Part shown: piece by piece, positions 16,544-24,765 of the stretch
Position numbering within the stretch: the first letter of the stretch is position 1
Layout of the letters: each line of letters opens with the position of its first letter
Source of the DNA: Prevotellaceae bacterium UBA7028
GTDB lineage: Bacteria; Bacteroidota; Bacteroidia; Bacteroidales; Bacteroidaceae
Length of the DNA stretch: 45,011 nt
Assembly: GCA_002494215.1 (NCBI GenBank)
Contig: DLBF01000047.1
Span: 372 to 45,382, forward strand
Direction of reading: 5' to 3'
Translations under genes and position numbers: made by a program
Notes under the pieces: generated by a model
The model's database searches: none
The model's input: the letters and a program-made list of their open reading frames with translations, nothing else
Told to the model about the DNA's origin: nothing

Positions 16544-17107
16544 TTATTTCTTGAAATAACGGTTGAACAAGCCTTGGAAGCCAGCGCCATGACGAGCCTC
16601 GTCCTTAGCCATCTCGTGAACAGAATCGTGTATAGCATCCAGATTCAACTGCTTGGCAACCTTGGCAATTTCCATCTTGCCCTTGCAAGCGCCTTCCTCG
16701 GCCATCATACGCTTCTCTACGTTGGTCTTTGTATCCCATACAACCTCGCCCAACATCTCAGCGAAACGTGATGCATGGTCAGCTTCCTCGTAAGCATAAC
16801 GCTTGAATGCCTCGGCAATCTCTGGGTAGCCCTCACGGTCGGCCTGACGGCTCATTGCCAGATACATACCAACCTCGGTGCACTCGCCCATGAAATGATC
16901 CTTCAGACCCTGACGAACGAAATCACCATCAGCACCAGCAGGAATGGCATCTGCAATACCCAACTCATGCTCTGTTACAAACTGCAAAGGAGCATCCTCC
17001 TCAACTTTCTTAAACTTACTTCCAGGAACCTTGCACTGGGGGCACTTCTCGGGAGCTGTATCACCTTCATGTACATATCCGCATACGGGACAAATCCATT
17101 TTGCCAT
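16544..17107 (-). CDS. rbr: rubrerythrin with N-terminal rubredoxin domain
   Basis: A 187-residue peroxide-reducing enzyme of anaerobes. The rubredoxin-type iron site comes first ([10 protein letters not shown] and CPQCKVPG, residues ~6-28), followed by a ferritin-like diiron domain with [32 protein letters not shown] and MAKDEARHG providing the Glu/His ligands. The order, rubredoxin before ferritin-like, is the reverse of classical rubrerythrin. It detoxifies hydrogen peroxide in the cytoplasm. It is monocistronic with its own consensus promoter. Confidence 0.95.
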   Translation of the reverse strand: MAKWICPVCGYVHEGDTAPEKCPQCKVPGSKFKKVEEDAPLQFVTEHELGIADAIPAGADGDFVRQGLKDHFMGECTEVGMYLAMSRQADREGYPEIAEAFKRYAYEEADHASRFAEMLGEVVWDTKTNVEKRMMAEEGACKGKMEIAKVAKQLNLDAIHDSVHEMAKDEARHGAGFQGLFNRYFKK

Positions 17108-17149
17108 AATCTGATTAATTTTGATTGGTTAAACACTATGTATCTAATG

Positions 17150-17181
17150 CAAATGTATGCAAAAATAGTAATACCTGCAAA
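17150..17181 (-). promoter_or_regulatory. promoter for rubrerythrin
   Basis: On the minus strand TTTG (17181-17178), a 20-base spacer and TACATTTG (17157-17150) precede the ATG at 17107 by 42 bases. Confidence 0.7.
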
Positions 17182-17211
17182 ATAATCTACCCACTTTTTG
17201 GTATTTTAACT

Positions 17212-17239
17212 AAAAAAGGCAGCCCCATGTGGAGCTGCC
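17212..17239 (-). terminator. terminator after 49-residue small protein
   Basis: Read on the minus strand, GGCAGCTCC and GGGGCTGCC form a stem followed by TTTTTT. A very similar hairpin ends the 806-residue gene at 21972-21998. Confidence 0.85.
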
Positions 17240-17263
17240 CTCTATAAATAAGATGTATGGGAA

Positions 17264-17413
17264 CTATTCCTCATCGGACCAGATGTCCCAATCGTTTTCC
17301 TTAGTCAATGCCTGACTACCGTCCACCGTAGTGGTATTGTCAATCACCAGGCTCTCTGCCAACATGTTGACTACCTGAGCCTCTTCAATCTTCATTGCTG
17401 GTTTAATGTACAT
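17264..17413 (-). CDS. 49-residue small protein, copy 1
   Basis: A complete small frame, ATG at 17413 to TAG at 17264. It begins MYIKPAMKIEEAQVV and ends KENDWDIWSDEE. It is 49 residues long, as is a second copy at 44205-44354, and the two agree at most positions, strongly in the stretches IKPAMKIEEAQVV, MLAESL, VDGSQALTKEN and WDIWS. No signal peptide is visible. It lies 124 bases downstream of the 1361-residue surface protein on the same strand, behind two REP palindromes, and is followed at once by a terminator. I do not recognise the family. A leader-plus-core precursor peptide or a small regulator are both possible; the duplication makes a real gene very likely. Confidence 0.8.
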   Translation of the reverse strand: MYIKPAMKIEEAQVVNMLAESLVIDNTTTVDGSQALTKENDWDIWSDEE

Positions 17414-17419
17414 ATTCGG

Positions 17420-17533
17420 CCCCCTCCCATCCTCCCTTATAGGGGGAGGTGACTAATGAGGGTATGGGTCATAAGTTAATAATCATTTTTCTATTAAGTT
17501 ACCCCACCCTCCCTACAAGGGAGGGCCGGGGTG
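17420..17533. repeat. two REP palindromes between surface-protein gene and small gene
   Basis: One palindrome centres on CCTCCCTTATAGGGGGAGG (about 17433-17452) and one on CCCTCCCTACAAGGGAGGG (about 17506-17524). They fill the gap between the 1361-residue gene and the small protein gene. The same arrangement recurs at 44046-44192. Confidence 0.8.
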
Positions 17534-17537
17534 AATC

Positions 17538-20500
17538 TTACTTCAGGACTTTCTTACCGCTAACGATATTCACGCCCTTCTGCAACTTGTTGATACGCTG
17601 GCCGGCCAGGTTGTAAATGGCAGCATTGTTCACGTTAGTGTTAGTGTTAGCTTTAACGTTATCAATAGCGGTCTCAGCTTCTTCATTGAAGAGCAGTGCC
17701 TTAACCAATGGTCCTGTATTGCCGTCCAGTTCAACGTATGCCTTGCCAGCAGCAATTGTACCAGATTCAGCAAGATAGAAGCCGATTTCCTTACCCTGAG
17801 GCTTAGCCAGAATGTACTTACCAGTTGCCTCGATAGGCTCAAGTGTACCCTTCAGATCATTGTTGTCAACAGGTGCGGTCTCAGCGGCTATCTTGTACAG
17901 ATAGGTCTTAGGAGTACCCTTGATGATTACGGCAGTCTTGGTGGGGATGATACCATCGAGCTTGTTTAATGTCAGCCACTTGCTGTGAGTGTTTCCATCG
18001 ATGACAGCTGTATATGCAGTTGGTTCTACATATTCAGGTTTCTCATTCTCGTCATCAATAGTAGTGCCGACAGTGCCAAGCTGTGCAATCTGTGTTGCTG
18101 TCAGAGCCATATTCCAGAAGCGTACCTCGGATGTGGTAACCTCTTTCTCCTCGCCATCATTATCAGTGAATAACATGAGTTCCTTTGTTTCACGCATAGT
18201 CCATGCATTCACGTCTTTACCGGCACTCTTTCCTACCTGTTCGCCATCAACATAGAGTGTGCAGTAACCATTGTCGATAACAGTTACAATACGATACCAA
18301 GTATTAGGATTAATTGTGCCATTGTATCCAAGTCCGGCTGAGCCCAAACCAATTTTACCACCGTTGATGAAGATGCTGGCGTCCTTACTATTTGTGATAT
18401 CGTTCTGGAAGAGAGCGATGAATCCGCTGACATCAGCAAGTTTAACGTCAAGGAGGAGCGTGTAGGCAGAAGGAATAATATCCAGATTAGTCTTCAGTTC
18501 CAGACCAGCATATTTGGGAACAGTAACCTCGCCGTCGGTTGCGGTGATGGTGGCGTTGCCCACTTCACTAAGTGTTGCGATACCAGTGGTTGCATACGGA
18601 TCTGTAGCATCATCGAATGTCCAAGAACCTACAGCCTCGGGGAACTTAGGCGCATCACCTGTCACAGAACCTAAATCAGCAATCTGATCAGCACTCAGAA
18701 CAGTATCCCAGAAACGTACTTCGGATGTCTTGATAGCTTGCTCCTCACCATCCTCATCGGCAAAGAAGAGCGCACCAGTTGTCAACAGCCAATGCTGATT
18801 GTATGCTGTGGACAGATTCAGGTTAGAAACAAGCTGAACACCGTCCACATAGAGGGAAGCTCCGTTAGGCTGAACAGCGAAAACGATACGATACCACTTG
18901 TTGTTCTCGATGGATCCGTGGTAGCCGAGACCACCGCCAAGGCCAACCTGATTCTTATTAATGAAGAGGCTGCCGTCCTTGCCGTCTGTCAGGCTGTTCT
19001 GCAGCAGAGGTACATAGGTTGAGCCATCCTCTACGCATACATCATACATAATTGTATATGTTCCGATGTTTGTAGCATTAGTGTTGGCTGACATCAACAG
19101 ACTGGAACCTACAGGAATATTCACGGCACCGTTACCTTCATAAGGACCGTCAACTGTGGTGATGCCTGCAGTGGCAAGATCGGTTTCGGTAACATTGTTC
19201 TTAGCATGCGTTGTAGCCTTCAGTGTTGCTATGCCAGTACCGGCAAGCAGGTCATTGGTATCATCGAAAGTCCATACGCCCTTAGGTTCAGGCAGAGGAA
19301 TAGTACCGCCGAATTCAGCCGGGAAGGGCAGATATGCTGTAGCATAACCTTCTGCTCCGATGGTGAACTCGATACTTTCCGCATCAATTACTTCCCACTG
19401 AGAAGCGGCGGCAGCGGCCTCCCATCCTACTATCTCACCTTTAGAGGCACAATGCAGGCAAGAGTATACCTCGTTAGAGTTAGCACGGAATGCAGCAGTA
19501 CCGTTCTGAGGAACAACAATGTAGGTACCAGCCTCAGTAGTAGCTGTAACAGGCTGGCTCTGTGCTACGGTAGCAGGAGCATACTTGCCCATCAGAGAGA
19601 TGGTATAGGTATCAGCGCCTGTCTTGGTCAGCTTCACAATGTTCTTGGCTGCAACTGCTGTCTTGTAATTGCCGTACATATTGGCATCGCTGGGATCAAT
19701 ACCCAGATAGGTGCCGTAGTTCTTGTTCTTCAGGATGTAGTAACCTGTCTCTGGCAGGATGAAGTTAGCTGTAGAAGCCTGAGCCTCAGTCAGTTTCTGC
19801 TTCATGGTCTTGTAGGTTTCGAAGGAGCATTCTGTCTTATATGCCTCGTCATAACCGATAGCAGCCTTGGCTGCATCTGTCAATGTGAAGTAACCCGTAG
19901 CCTCGATGCTGGGAGAAATCTCATCTGCTACGAAGCTTGAAAAGTCAGTGGGAACATCAAATACGGTAAATGCGGAACCTGCATCACCCAAGTTGTTAGC
20001 ACTGTTCCAGAACTTAACCTTACCGCCGGCACCGCCAAACTGATTGATGTAAAGGTTGGTACCCGGTACGTTCAGGCAGAACGAACCAGCCGGAACTGTG
20101 GTGTTTGTGCTGGGAACAATGTTCCATGCATGGTTACCTTCAGCGTCATCCATAATAGTAGGAATACCGGCGTTTGTTGCCTGGGCATCTGTCCAACCGA
20201 AGCTCTTGCCCTGTCCCTCAGCCTTATTGACAATCTGGAATCCGGCGTATGGATTACCAATGAATGCCCACTGGTAAGAATCCTCAACGAGGCCCATTGT
20301 GTTGGCATTCTGTGTGATGTAAGCATCGCCGTCATTGGCATCCTTAGCATCACTGGTTACGTACCATGTGTTACGCATAGCCATATCATACCAGTTTGCG
20401 TTAGCAAAGTCAGCAGAGATTTTGAACGGGCCGTTCCATGTGGCTGTAACATTCACTTCAGTTACACCTGTTGCAATGGTGGCAGGTTCATAGGTATATG

Positions 20501-21623
20501 TCAGGTATGCCCTCTGGTCAGCAGCAGGCAGTTCAGCTGCCGCCCCTTTCTTGCTGTTGACAATATTCGAATAAATCTTCTGGCCGTTCAGGTAAACATT
20601 GTAGGTAACATCCCAGTAAGGTGCCTCGAAGAAGTCAAGCATCTCATCATAGACATTCACCTGATTAACCTCTACCAGCTGGTTACGGTTACCGTCATCC
20701 TCATTTGCCCAGCCATTGATGGCAAAGCCGCCGCCTCCCTGACCGTTGAAATACCAGTTTTTCTCTGGAAGCATGAACATGTAGCCATAGGTATCGTTGT
20801 TAAGTTCAATGTATTCAACGGGGGTGAACTTGGTCTTATCGGCTGTCAGAATAACGTTATCACCGTCCAGGCCGACAAACTTCTTGGCCCCCAGATTATA
20901 CATATACAATTTGCCGTCACGGGTTATGAAAGCAAACTGCTGGTATGCCTCGCTCGCACCGGGATATGCCTTAGTACCTGTTATTGCTGTGCCGTTGGCA
21001 TCTGCTGTCCAGGTGGTTACACGCACATTGTTAATCTTGAAAACCTTGTGATCGTCCAGGTATTCTGTGCATAAACTTTCCAGGATTTCCTGTTCGTCAA
21101 CAGTAGAGGCACCAGCTTCCTTGATGGTCACAGTGTTACCGCCCTCTGGTGTGGAATAGCTGTTAACTACAATGTTTCCACTGTTGTTATTGTTGGCATA
21201 ATAGTTGAACTTATATGCTTTCAGGCGGAATACAGAACCGTCATTGCCGTCTGTTCCGTCGGTTGTAATCTCAAAACCTACATGTCTTTTGGCATTGAAA
21301 GATAAAGCCTGTCCGATCAGACCGGCAAACTTCTTGAGCTTCGGACTATAGAGGTAGTACAGACCATCAGACTGGATAATGCAGAACTTAGTGGACGGAT
21401 CATCTGTCGCAGCGGCATCGTTCACTACGGTCATGTTTGATTTGTGTGAGGAAACAATCGCGTTCTGATCATTATTCAGAACAAATGTTCCACGGGGGCA
21501 CTCAATGGTATAAACCTTTGAGTTGGACAACTGGCTGACGTCAGTCACTACCGTCTGTGCCATTGTCCCCGTCCATGCCATCGCCGACAGCATAACGGAT
21601 AAGAGAAGTTTAATTTTTCTCAT
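17538..21623 (-). CDS. large secreted protein with two LamG-type domains and C-terminal sorting-like tail
   Basis: A 1361-residue exported protein. Signal peptide to about TMAQ (residue 23). Residues ~24-770 are beta-rich with repeats of the kind GLYYLYSPKLKKFAGL / GKLYMYNLGAKKFVGL, suggestive of ricin-like or fascin-like trefoil folds. Two LamG/concanavalin-type domains follow (about 781-987 and 998-1187), each with WTFDD, WYRIV, LYVDG and TSEVRFW. A ~130-residue module shared with two other proteins here follows (GFYLAESGTIAAGKAYV), then the tail IYNLAGQRINKLQKGVNI (1336 on). Probably a glycan-binding surface protein. The short hexamer stretch ANTNTN before the tail is repeat-derived. No catalytic motif seen. 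Confidence 0.8.
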   Translation of the reverse strand: MRKIKLLLSVMLSAMAWTGTMAQTVVTDVSQLSNSKVYTIECPRGTFVLNNDQNAIVSSHKSNMTVVNDAAATDDPSTKFCIIQSDGLYYLYSPKLKKFAGLIGQALSFNAKRHVGFEITTDGTDGNDGSVFRLKAYKFNYYANNNNSGNIVVNSYSTPEGGNTVTIKEAGASTVDEQEILESLCTEYLDDHKVFKINNVRVTTWTADANGTAITGTKAYPGASEAYQQFAFITRDGKLYMYNLGAKKFVGLDGDNVILTADKTKFTPVEYIELNNDTYGYMFMLPEKNWYFNGQGGGGFAINGWANEDDGNRNQLVEVNQVNVYDEMLDFFEAPYWDVTYNVYLNGQKIYSNIVNSKKGAAAELPAADQRAYLTYTYEPATIATGVTEVNVTATWNGPFKISADFANANWYDMAMRNTWYVTSDAKDANDGDAYITQNANTMGLVEDSYQWAFIGNPYAGFQIVNKAEGQGKSFGWTDAQATNAGIPTIMDDAEGNHAWNIVPSTNTTVPAGSFCLNVPGTNLYINQFGGAGGKVKFWNSANNLGDAGSAFTVFDVPTDFSSFVADEISPSIEATGYFTLTDAAKAAIGYDEAYKTECSFETYKTMKQKLTEAQASTANFILPETGYYILKNKNYGTYLGIDPSDANMYGNYKTAVAAKNIVKLTKTGADTYTISLMGKYAPATVAQSQPVTATTEAGTYIVVPQNGTAAFRANSNEVYSCLHCASKGEIVGWEAAAAASQWEVIDAESIEFTIGAEGYATAYLPFPAEFGGTIPLPEPKGVWTFDDTNDLLAGTGIATLKATTHAKNNVTETDLATAGITTVDGPYEGNGAVNIPVGSSLLMSANTNATNIGTYTIMYDVCVEDGSTYVPLLQNSLTDGKDGSLFINKNQVGLGGGLGYHGSIENNKWYRIVFAVQPNGASLYVDGVQLVSNLNLSTAYNQHWLLTTGALFFADEDGEEQAIKTSEVRFWDTVLSADQIADLGSVTGDAPKFPEAVGSWTFDDATDPYATTGIATLSEVGNATITATDGEVTVPKYAGLELKTNLDIIPSAYTLLLDVKLADVSGFIALFQNDITNSKDASIFINGGKIGLGSAGLGYNGTINPNTWYRIVTVIDNGYCTLYVDGEQVGKSAGKDVNAWTMRETKELMLFTDNDGEEKEVTTSEVRFWNMALTATQIAQLGTVGTTIDDENEKPEYVEPTAYTAVIDGNTHSKWLTLNKLDGIIPTKTAVIIKGTPKTYLYKIAAETAPVDNNDLKGTLEPIEATGKYILAKPQGKEIGFYLAESGTIAAGKAYVELDGNTGPLVKALLFNEEAETAIDNVKANTNTNVNNAAIYNLAGQRINKLQKGVNIVSGKKVLK
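17634..17651. repeat. hexamer tract in the tail linker of the LamG protein
   Basis: GTTAGT, GTTAGT, GTTAGC on the plus strand, translated on the minus strand as Ala/Asn-Thr-Asn-Thr-Asn directly before the YNLAGQRI tail. Confidence 0.75.
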
Positions 21624-21706
21624 AATGTTTGATTTTAGGGTTAGTAATAGTTTAATTTATATATAAATATAGTTGGTTTTCCTCTAAGTTAACGCTAAGG
21701 TTTTGG

Positions 21707-21737
21707 CAAATATACACCTTATTTATAAAATAGCAAA
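21707..21737 (-). promoter_or_regulatory. consensus promoter of LamG surface-protein gene
   Basis: On the minus strand TTTG (21737-21734), 19 bases, TATATTTG (21714-21707). The spacer end ATAAATAAGGTG is identical to that of the promoter at 24623-24653. Confidence 0.85.
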
Positions 21738-21971
21738 TAAAAAAAAGACTTTTTTTAGAAAAAATGCCTTTTTTCCTATCTCTACGTTTCACTCATAGCG
21801 ATACGCCGTTTCTCTGACAGCAATATGCCGAGTTACTAAAAGAGAAACGGCCTCTCCCCTAACCCACTGTTTTTTGAAGCTTATTTGTGAATGTTTTTCA
21901 AGTTGATTTTAGACAACAATCAACTTAAATAATTTATTTTCTAAGTTGATTGTTAATACCATTCAAAACAA

Positions 21972-21998
21972 AGAAAAAGCAGCCCCAGATGGAGCTGC
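21972..21998 (-). terminator. terminator of the 806-residue surface-protein gene
   Basis: On the minus strand GCAGCTCC and GGGGCTGC form a stem followed by TTTTTC. It closely resembles the terminator at 17212-17239. Confidence 0.8.
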
Positions 21999-22015
21999 CT
22001 ATTCATGATATCCAG

Positions 22016-22053
22016 CCTCTCCCCCGCCCTCCCCGAGGAGAGGGAGCCGAGGT
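22016..22053. repeat. REP palindrome
   Basis: GGCTCCCTCTCCTC / GAGGAGAGGGAGCC-type GC-rich arms lie between the 806-residue gene and its terminator. Confidence 0.65.
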
Positions 22054-22160
22054 TTTGAGGACTTTTTATTTGTTTGACATTTTTTTACTCAAGAAACGAA
22101 GTGAGAGAATTTTTATCTTATAAATTCACTTTTATCTTATTCTCTTTTAATTTTTCTCTT

Positions 22161-24581
22161 TTATCTGAGGACCTTGTATCCGTTAATGATATTTACGCCC
22201 TTCTGCATCTTGCTGATGCGCTGGCCAGCGAGGTTATATACCTCCCCTCCATAGAGAGAGAGGTTGGGGGTGGGCCTGTTAATGGCAGTTTCATTTTCTT
22301 CTGCGAAGTAGAATGCTTTAACCAAATGACCAGTCTCGTTACTAACCAGATATGCCTTTCCTGCGGGGATTGTACCTGTTGCCTTATAGAAGCCAACCTC
22401 CTCACCATCGGGCTTAGCAAGGATGTATTGTGAACCAGTGGCCTCTACATCCTTATCAGAAGCAGAGAGGTCATTACCGCTTACATCGTCAAGGGTTTCC
22501 TCTGTAACGGGAATCAGCGTATATCTGCCTGTGTTCTTGAGAATAACAGGTGTGTCCTTAGGAGCGGACTTCACAGCGGTAAGCGATACATATTTCTTGT
22601 TAATGGTACCAATGTATGCCTCTACACCATCAGGGAAGATAACATCATGCTTGGGAACATAGGTTGCAAATTTTGCTTCGTTGACGCTGACAATCTCTGC
22701 CCAGTCAACAACTTTGATATTGCCTAAACCAACATTACCAGATGCTTTTTCTGTGTATACCCACTTGATGAAGCGTACATCAGGAGCCAGGGCAAATGCT
22801 TCTGTCTGAGTATCAGCAAGGTCGGTATAGGTCATCAGAGTTCTATAGGAGAGACCATCGGAAGATGTCTGAACAGTAAAGGTGCTGTTAGTGAAGCTAT
22901 TGCCCTTGATGTCAAAGACTAATGTACCAGCAGCTTCATTTAGCTTAAGAATCATATAGTCACCTGTGGTATCGAACTTTAATTGTGTTGTAGGTGCATT
23001 GGTGCTATTATAATCTGAACCCAGACCACTCTGTGTTAAACCAACTGTTGACTCAATTTTAGCTCTTCCATCGTTAAATGCGAAAGGTAGAGTTACATAG
23101 TCAGGTACATATACTGTTACGTTACCATCGAGTGTAACGGTCTTATCCTCTGCACCATCCGAGCTGATTGTGATGGTGCCACTATAGGTTTCGTTCACAT
23201 CCAAACCTGCCTTTAGGCGAACATATATTGTCTTTGAACCGAATTCGCTCTTTGGACGGATTAAACTAGTAGCATAGTCGTTAGTTTCGCTGACGGAAAT
23301 CTCGAAGTTTTCGTTATCCAATGTAAGTGTAACGTTACCTGTCAGGTTTTCACCCGCGAGGTCGAAGGTTTGTGCTACGCTTGGGCCACATCCTTCTGCA
23401 TAGGTAAAGCCTGTGAGAGATGTCTTGGAAACGGTAAGAGTCGGGGACGTAACAACAGGACGTTCGAGACTATACAGCTGGTTGTCGGCTTCGAACTCGT
23501 ATGTGCTGTTATATTTCGTCAGATTACCGTAAACAACTACAATGTCACCAACCTTAACGTCATCTTCACTGGTAAACTTTGCTCCATCCTTGCTTTTACC
23601 ACGGAAAGCCTGCAGCTGGTCGCTGTCAACCTTTCCATCGACAGAGATATTATAGGTAATGTTACCAAATGAGGCATTGAAAGCAGTAACAATCTTTGAC
23701 ACGATACCAGTAGCATAAACACCTGTTATGCCTACACCAGCGTCAACAGCGCTGAGAGCATCGGCTACAGTATAGGGATCTTCTGCAGTACCAGCGTGTA
23801 GAATGAAAGAATAGGTTGCTGTAGCTACAGAACTGTTGTCGTATCCACTCTTTACGGCAATAGCCTTAACGGTCGTGGTTTCCGTTATTGGGAAAAGTCC
23901 GGAATACACATTGCTGTTAGTTGTTGGGGTACTTCCATCAGTTGTGTAATAAATGGTTGCACCGTCGGTTTTTGTACTTATTTCCACACGCAGTGCAGCA
24001 GAATAAACGCCTCCGGCTGGAGAGAATGTGGGAGTTTCACAATTGGGAGTTGAGCCTGCTACACTTTTGTAGAATTTGAATGTCTGGCCCTTGATGTTGG
24101 TAGTAGTATTGCCGTAGCATCTCCAATCATTATTATTGTAAATGCCTATATAACGACTAGTACCTATATGCACAAGATAACCAGAACTTTCATCTAATTT
24201 AAAAGTCTTAGCATTATTAGTACCTACACGAATGCCATTGTTTGTATTGGTACAATACAACCACTTATCAGTTACCCCATTAGGATAGAATGTGTATCCG
24301 TCCGTGGCATTCCCTGAAATATTCCATTTGATGTTGTCCGCAACTGTACTTGTAATTTTCCCATCGGCAATTGTTACACTAGATGCAGCGGGTGCACTGC
24401 TAGTCCCATTGTCGTTGGTCATGGCTAATGATTCACTTCCACTTGTACCAACGATGACAAATATATCAGATGTGGTTAGATTTGAAAGACTAACTTCCTC
24501 CCAAGCTTCATCTGCCCAAGCAACGCTTCCTACTATTAAGCCGCATAGTAAGAGTAATGATTGTAGTAATCTTTGTTTCAT
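22161..24581 (-). CDS. secreted multi-domain protein with chitobiase-like domain, OB-type domain and sorting-like tail
   Basis: An 806-residue exported protein. Signal peptide to AWAD (residue 24). After an N-terminal beta domain, residues ~181-258 form a chitobiase/beta-hexosaminidase C-terminal-like domain (GATIYYTTDGSTPT is diagnostic); ~262-375 resemble a DUF6359-type OB fold (AEDPYTVADALS to VGDIVVVYGNLTKY); ~385-490 is an immunoglobulin-like domain. Residues ~634-766 are the module shared with the LamG and DUF4465 proteins here, and 781-806 form the YNLAGQRISKMQKGVNI tail. Residues 769-780 are encoded by a REP palindrome. No catalytic domain is evident; a glycan-associated surface role is inferred. 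Confidence 0.82.
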   Translation of the reverse strand: MKQRLLQSLLLLCGLIVGSVAWADEAWEEVSLSNLTTSDIFVIVGTSGSESLAMTNDNGTSSAPAASSVTIADGKITSTVADNIKWNISGNATDGYTFYPNGVTDKWLYCTNTNNGIRVGTNNAKTFKLDESSGYLVHIGTSRYIGIYNNNDWRCYGNTTTNIKGQTFKFYKSVAGSTPNCETPTFSPAGGVYSAALRVEISTKTDGATIYYTTDGSTPTTNSNVYSGLFPITETTTVKAIAVKSGYDNSSVATATYSFILHAGTAEDPYTVADALSAVDAGVGITGVYATGIVSKIVTAFNASFGNITYNISVDGKVDSDQLQAFRGKSKDGAKFTSEDDVKVGDIVVVYGNLTKYNSTYEFEADNQLYSLERPVVTSPTLTVSKTSLTGFTYAEGCGPSVAQTFDLAGENLTGNVTLTLDNENFEISVSETNDYATSLIRPKSEFGSKTIYVRLKAGLDVNETYSGTITISSDGAEDKTVTLDGNVTVYVPDYVTLPFAFNDGRAKIESTVGLTQSGLGSDYNSTNAPTTQLKFDTTGDYMILKLNEAAGTLVFDIKGNSFTNSTFTVQTSSDGLSYRTLMTYTDLADTQTEAFALAPDVRFIKWVYTEKASGNVGLGNIKVVDWAEIVSVNEAKFATYVPKHDVIFPDGVEAYIGTINKKYVSLTAVKSAPKDTPVILKNTGRYTLIPVTEETLDDVSGNDLSASDKDVEATGSQYILAKPDGEEVGFYKATGTIPAGKAYLVSNETGHLVKAFYFAEENETAINRPTPNLSLYGGEVYNLAGQRISKMQKGVNIINGYKVLR
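22241..22278. repeat. REP palindrome in the tail linker of the 806-residue protein
   Basis: CCTCCCCTCCATAGAGAG with GGTTGGGGGTGGG on the plus strand, read in the gene as RPTPNLSLYGGE. It is of the same class as the REP at 14368, which is read as LTPNPSPVGEG. Confidence 0.75.
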
Positions 24582-24622
24582 GATAGTTTAATTTAAAATT
24601 AATAGGTTATTATATTTCTTCG

Positions 24623-24653
24623 CAAAGATACACCTTATTTATATATCAGCAAA
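24623..24653 (-). promoter_or_regulatory. consensus promoter of the 806-residue gene
   Basis: On the minus strand TTTG (24653-24650), 19 bases, TATCTTTG (24630-24623). The spacer ends ATAAATAAGGTG, as in the LamG gene promoter. Confidence 0.85.
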
Positions 24654-24661
24654 TAAAAAAC

Positions 24662-24692
24662 AAAAAAAATGCACCCGTGGATGCATTTTTTT
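24662..24692 (-). terminator. terminator after GH2 gene
   Basis: On the minus strand ATGCATCC and GGGTGCAT pair around a short loop and are followed by eight T. Confidence 0.85.
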
Positions 24693-24765
24693 AATTGTAG
24701 TCTGTTTGGCTACATTTACTAACAGATACTTTAATAATATCAACGTATCTATTTGGAAATGAGCG

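Larger units (their letters stand above)
21738..22160. other. gene-free gap with nested inverted repeats
   Basis: I see no coding region here. There is an 11-base perfect inverted repeat GCCGTTTCTCT (21805-21815) / AGAGAAACGGC (21841-21851), and a set of three related arms: AAGTTGAT (21900-21907), AACAATCAACTTA (21915-21927) and TAAGTTGATTGTT (21942-21954). The middle arm can pair with either neighbour. A terminator (21972-21998) and a REP (22016-22053) follow toward the 806-residue gene. Confidence 0.7.

Noticed and set aside
17420..17533. CRISPR-like spaced repeats
   Set aside because: There are only two unequal palindromes with no regular repeat-spacer pattern, and no cas genes; they fit REP elements.
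20130..21074. Long open frame on the plus strand, 314 codons
   Set aside because: It lies wholly antisense to the LamG surface-protein gene, has Cys/Ile-rich composition typical of an antisense shadow, and no recognisable motif.
22001..22160. A third copy of the 49-residue small protein after the 806-residue gene
   Set aside because: I looked on both strands; there is a REP and a terminator resembling that of copy 1, but no matching frame.
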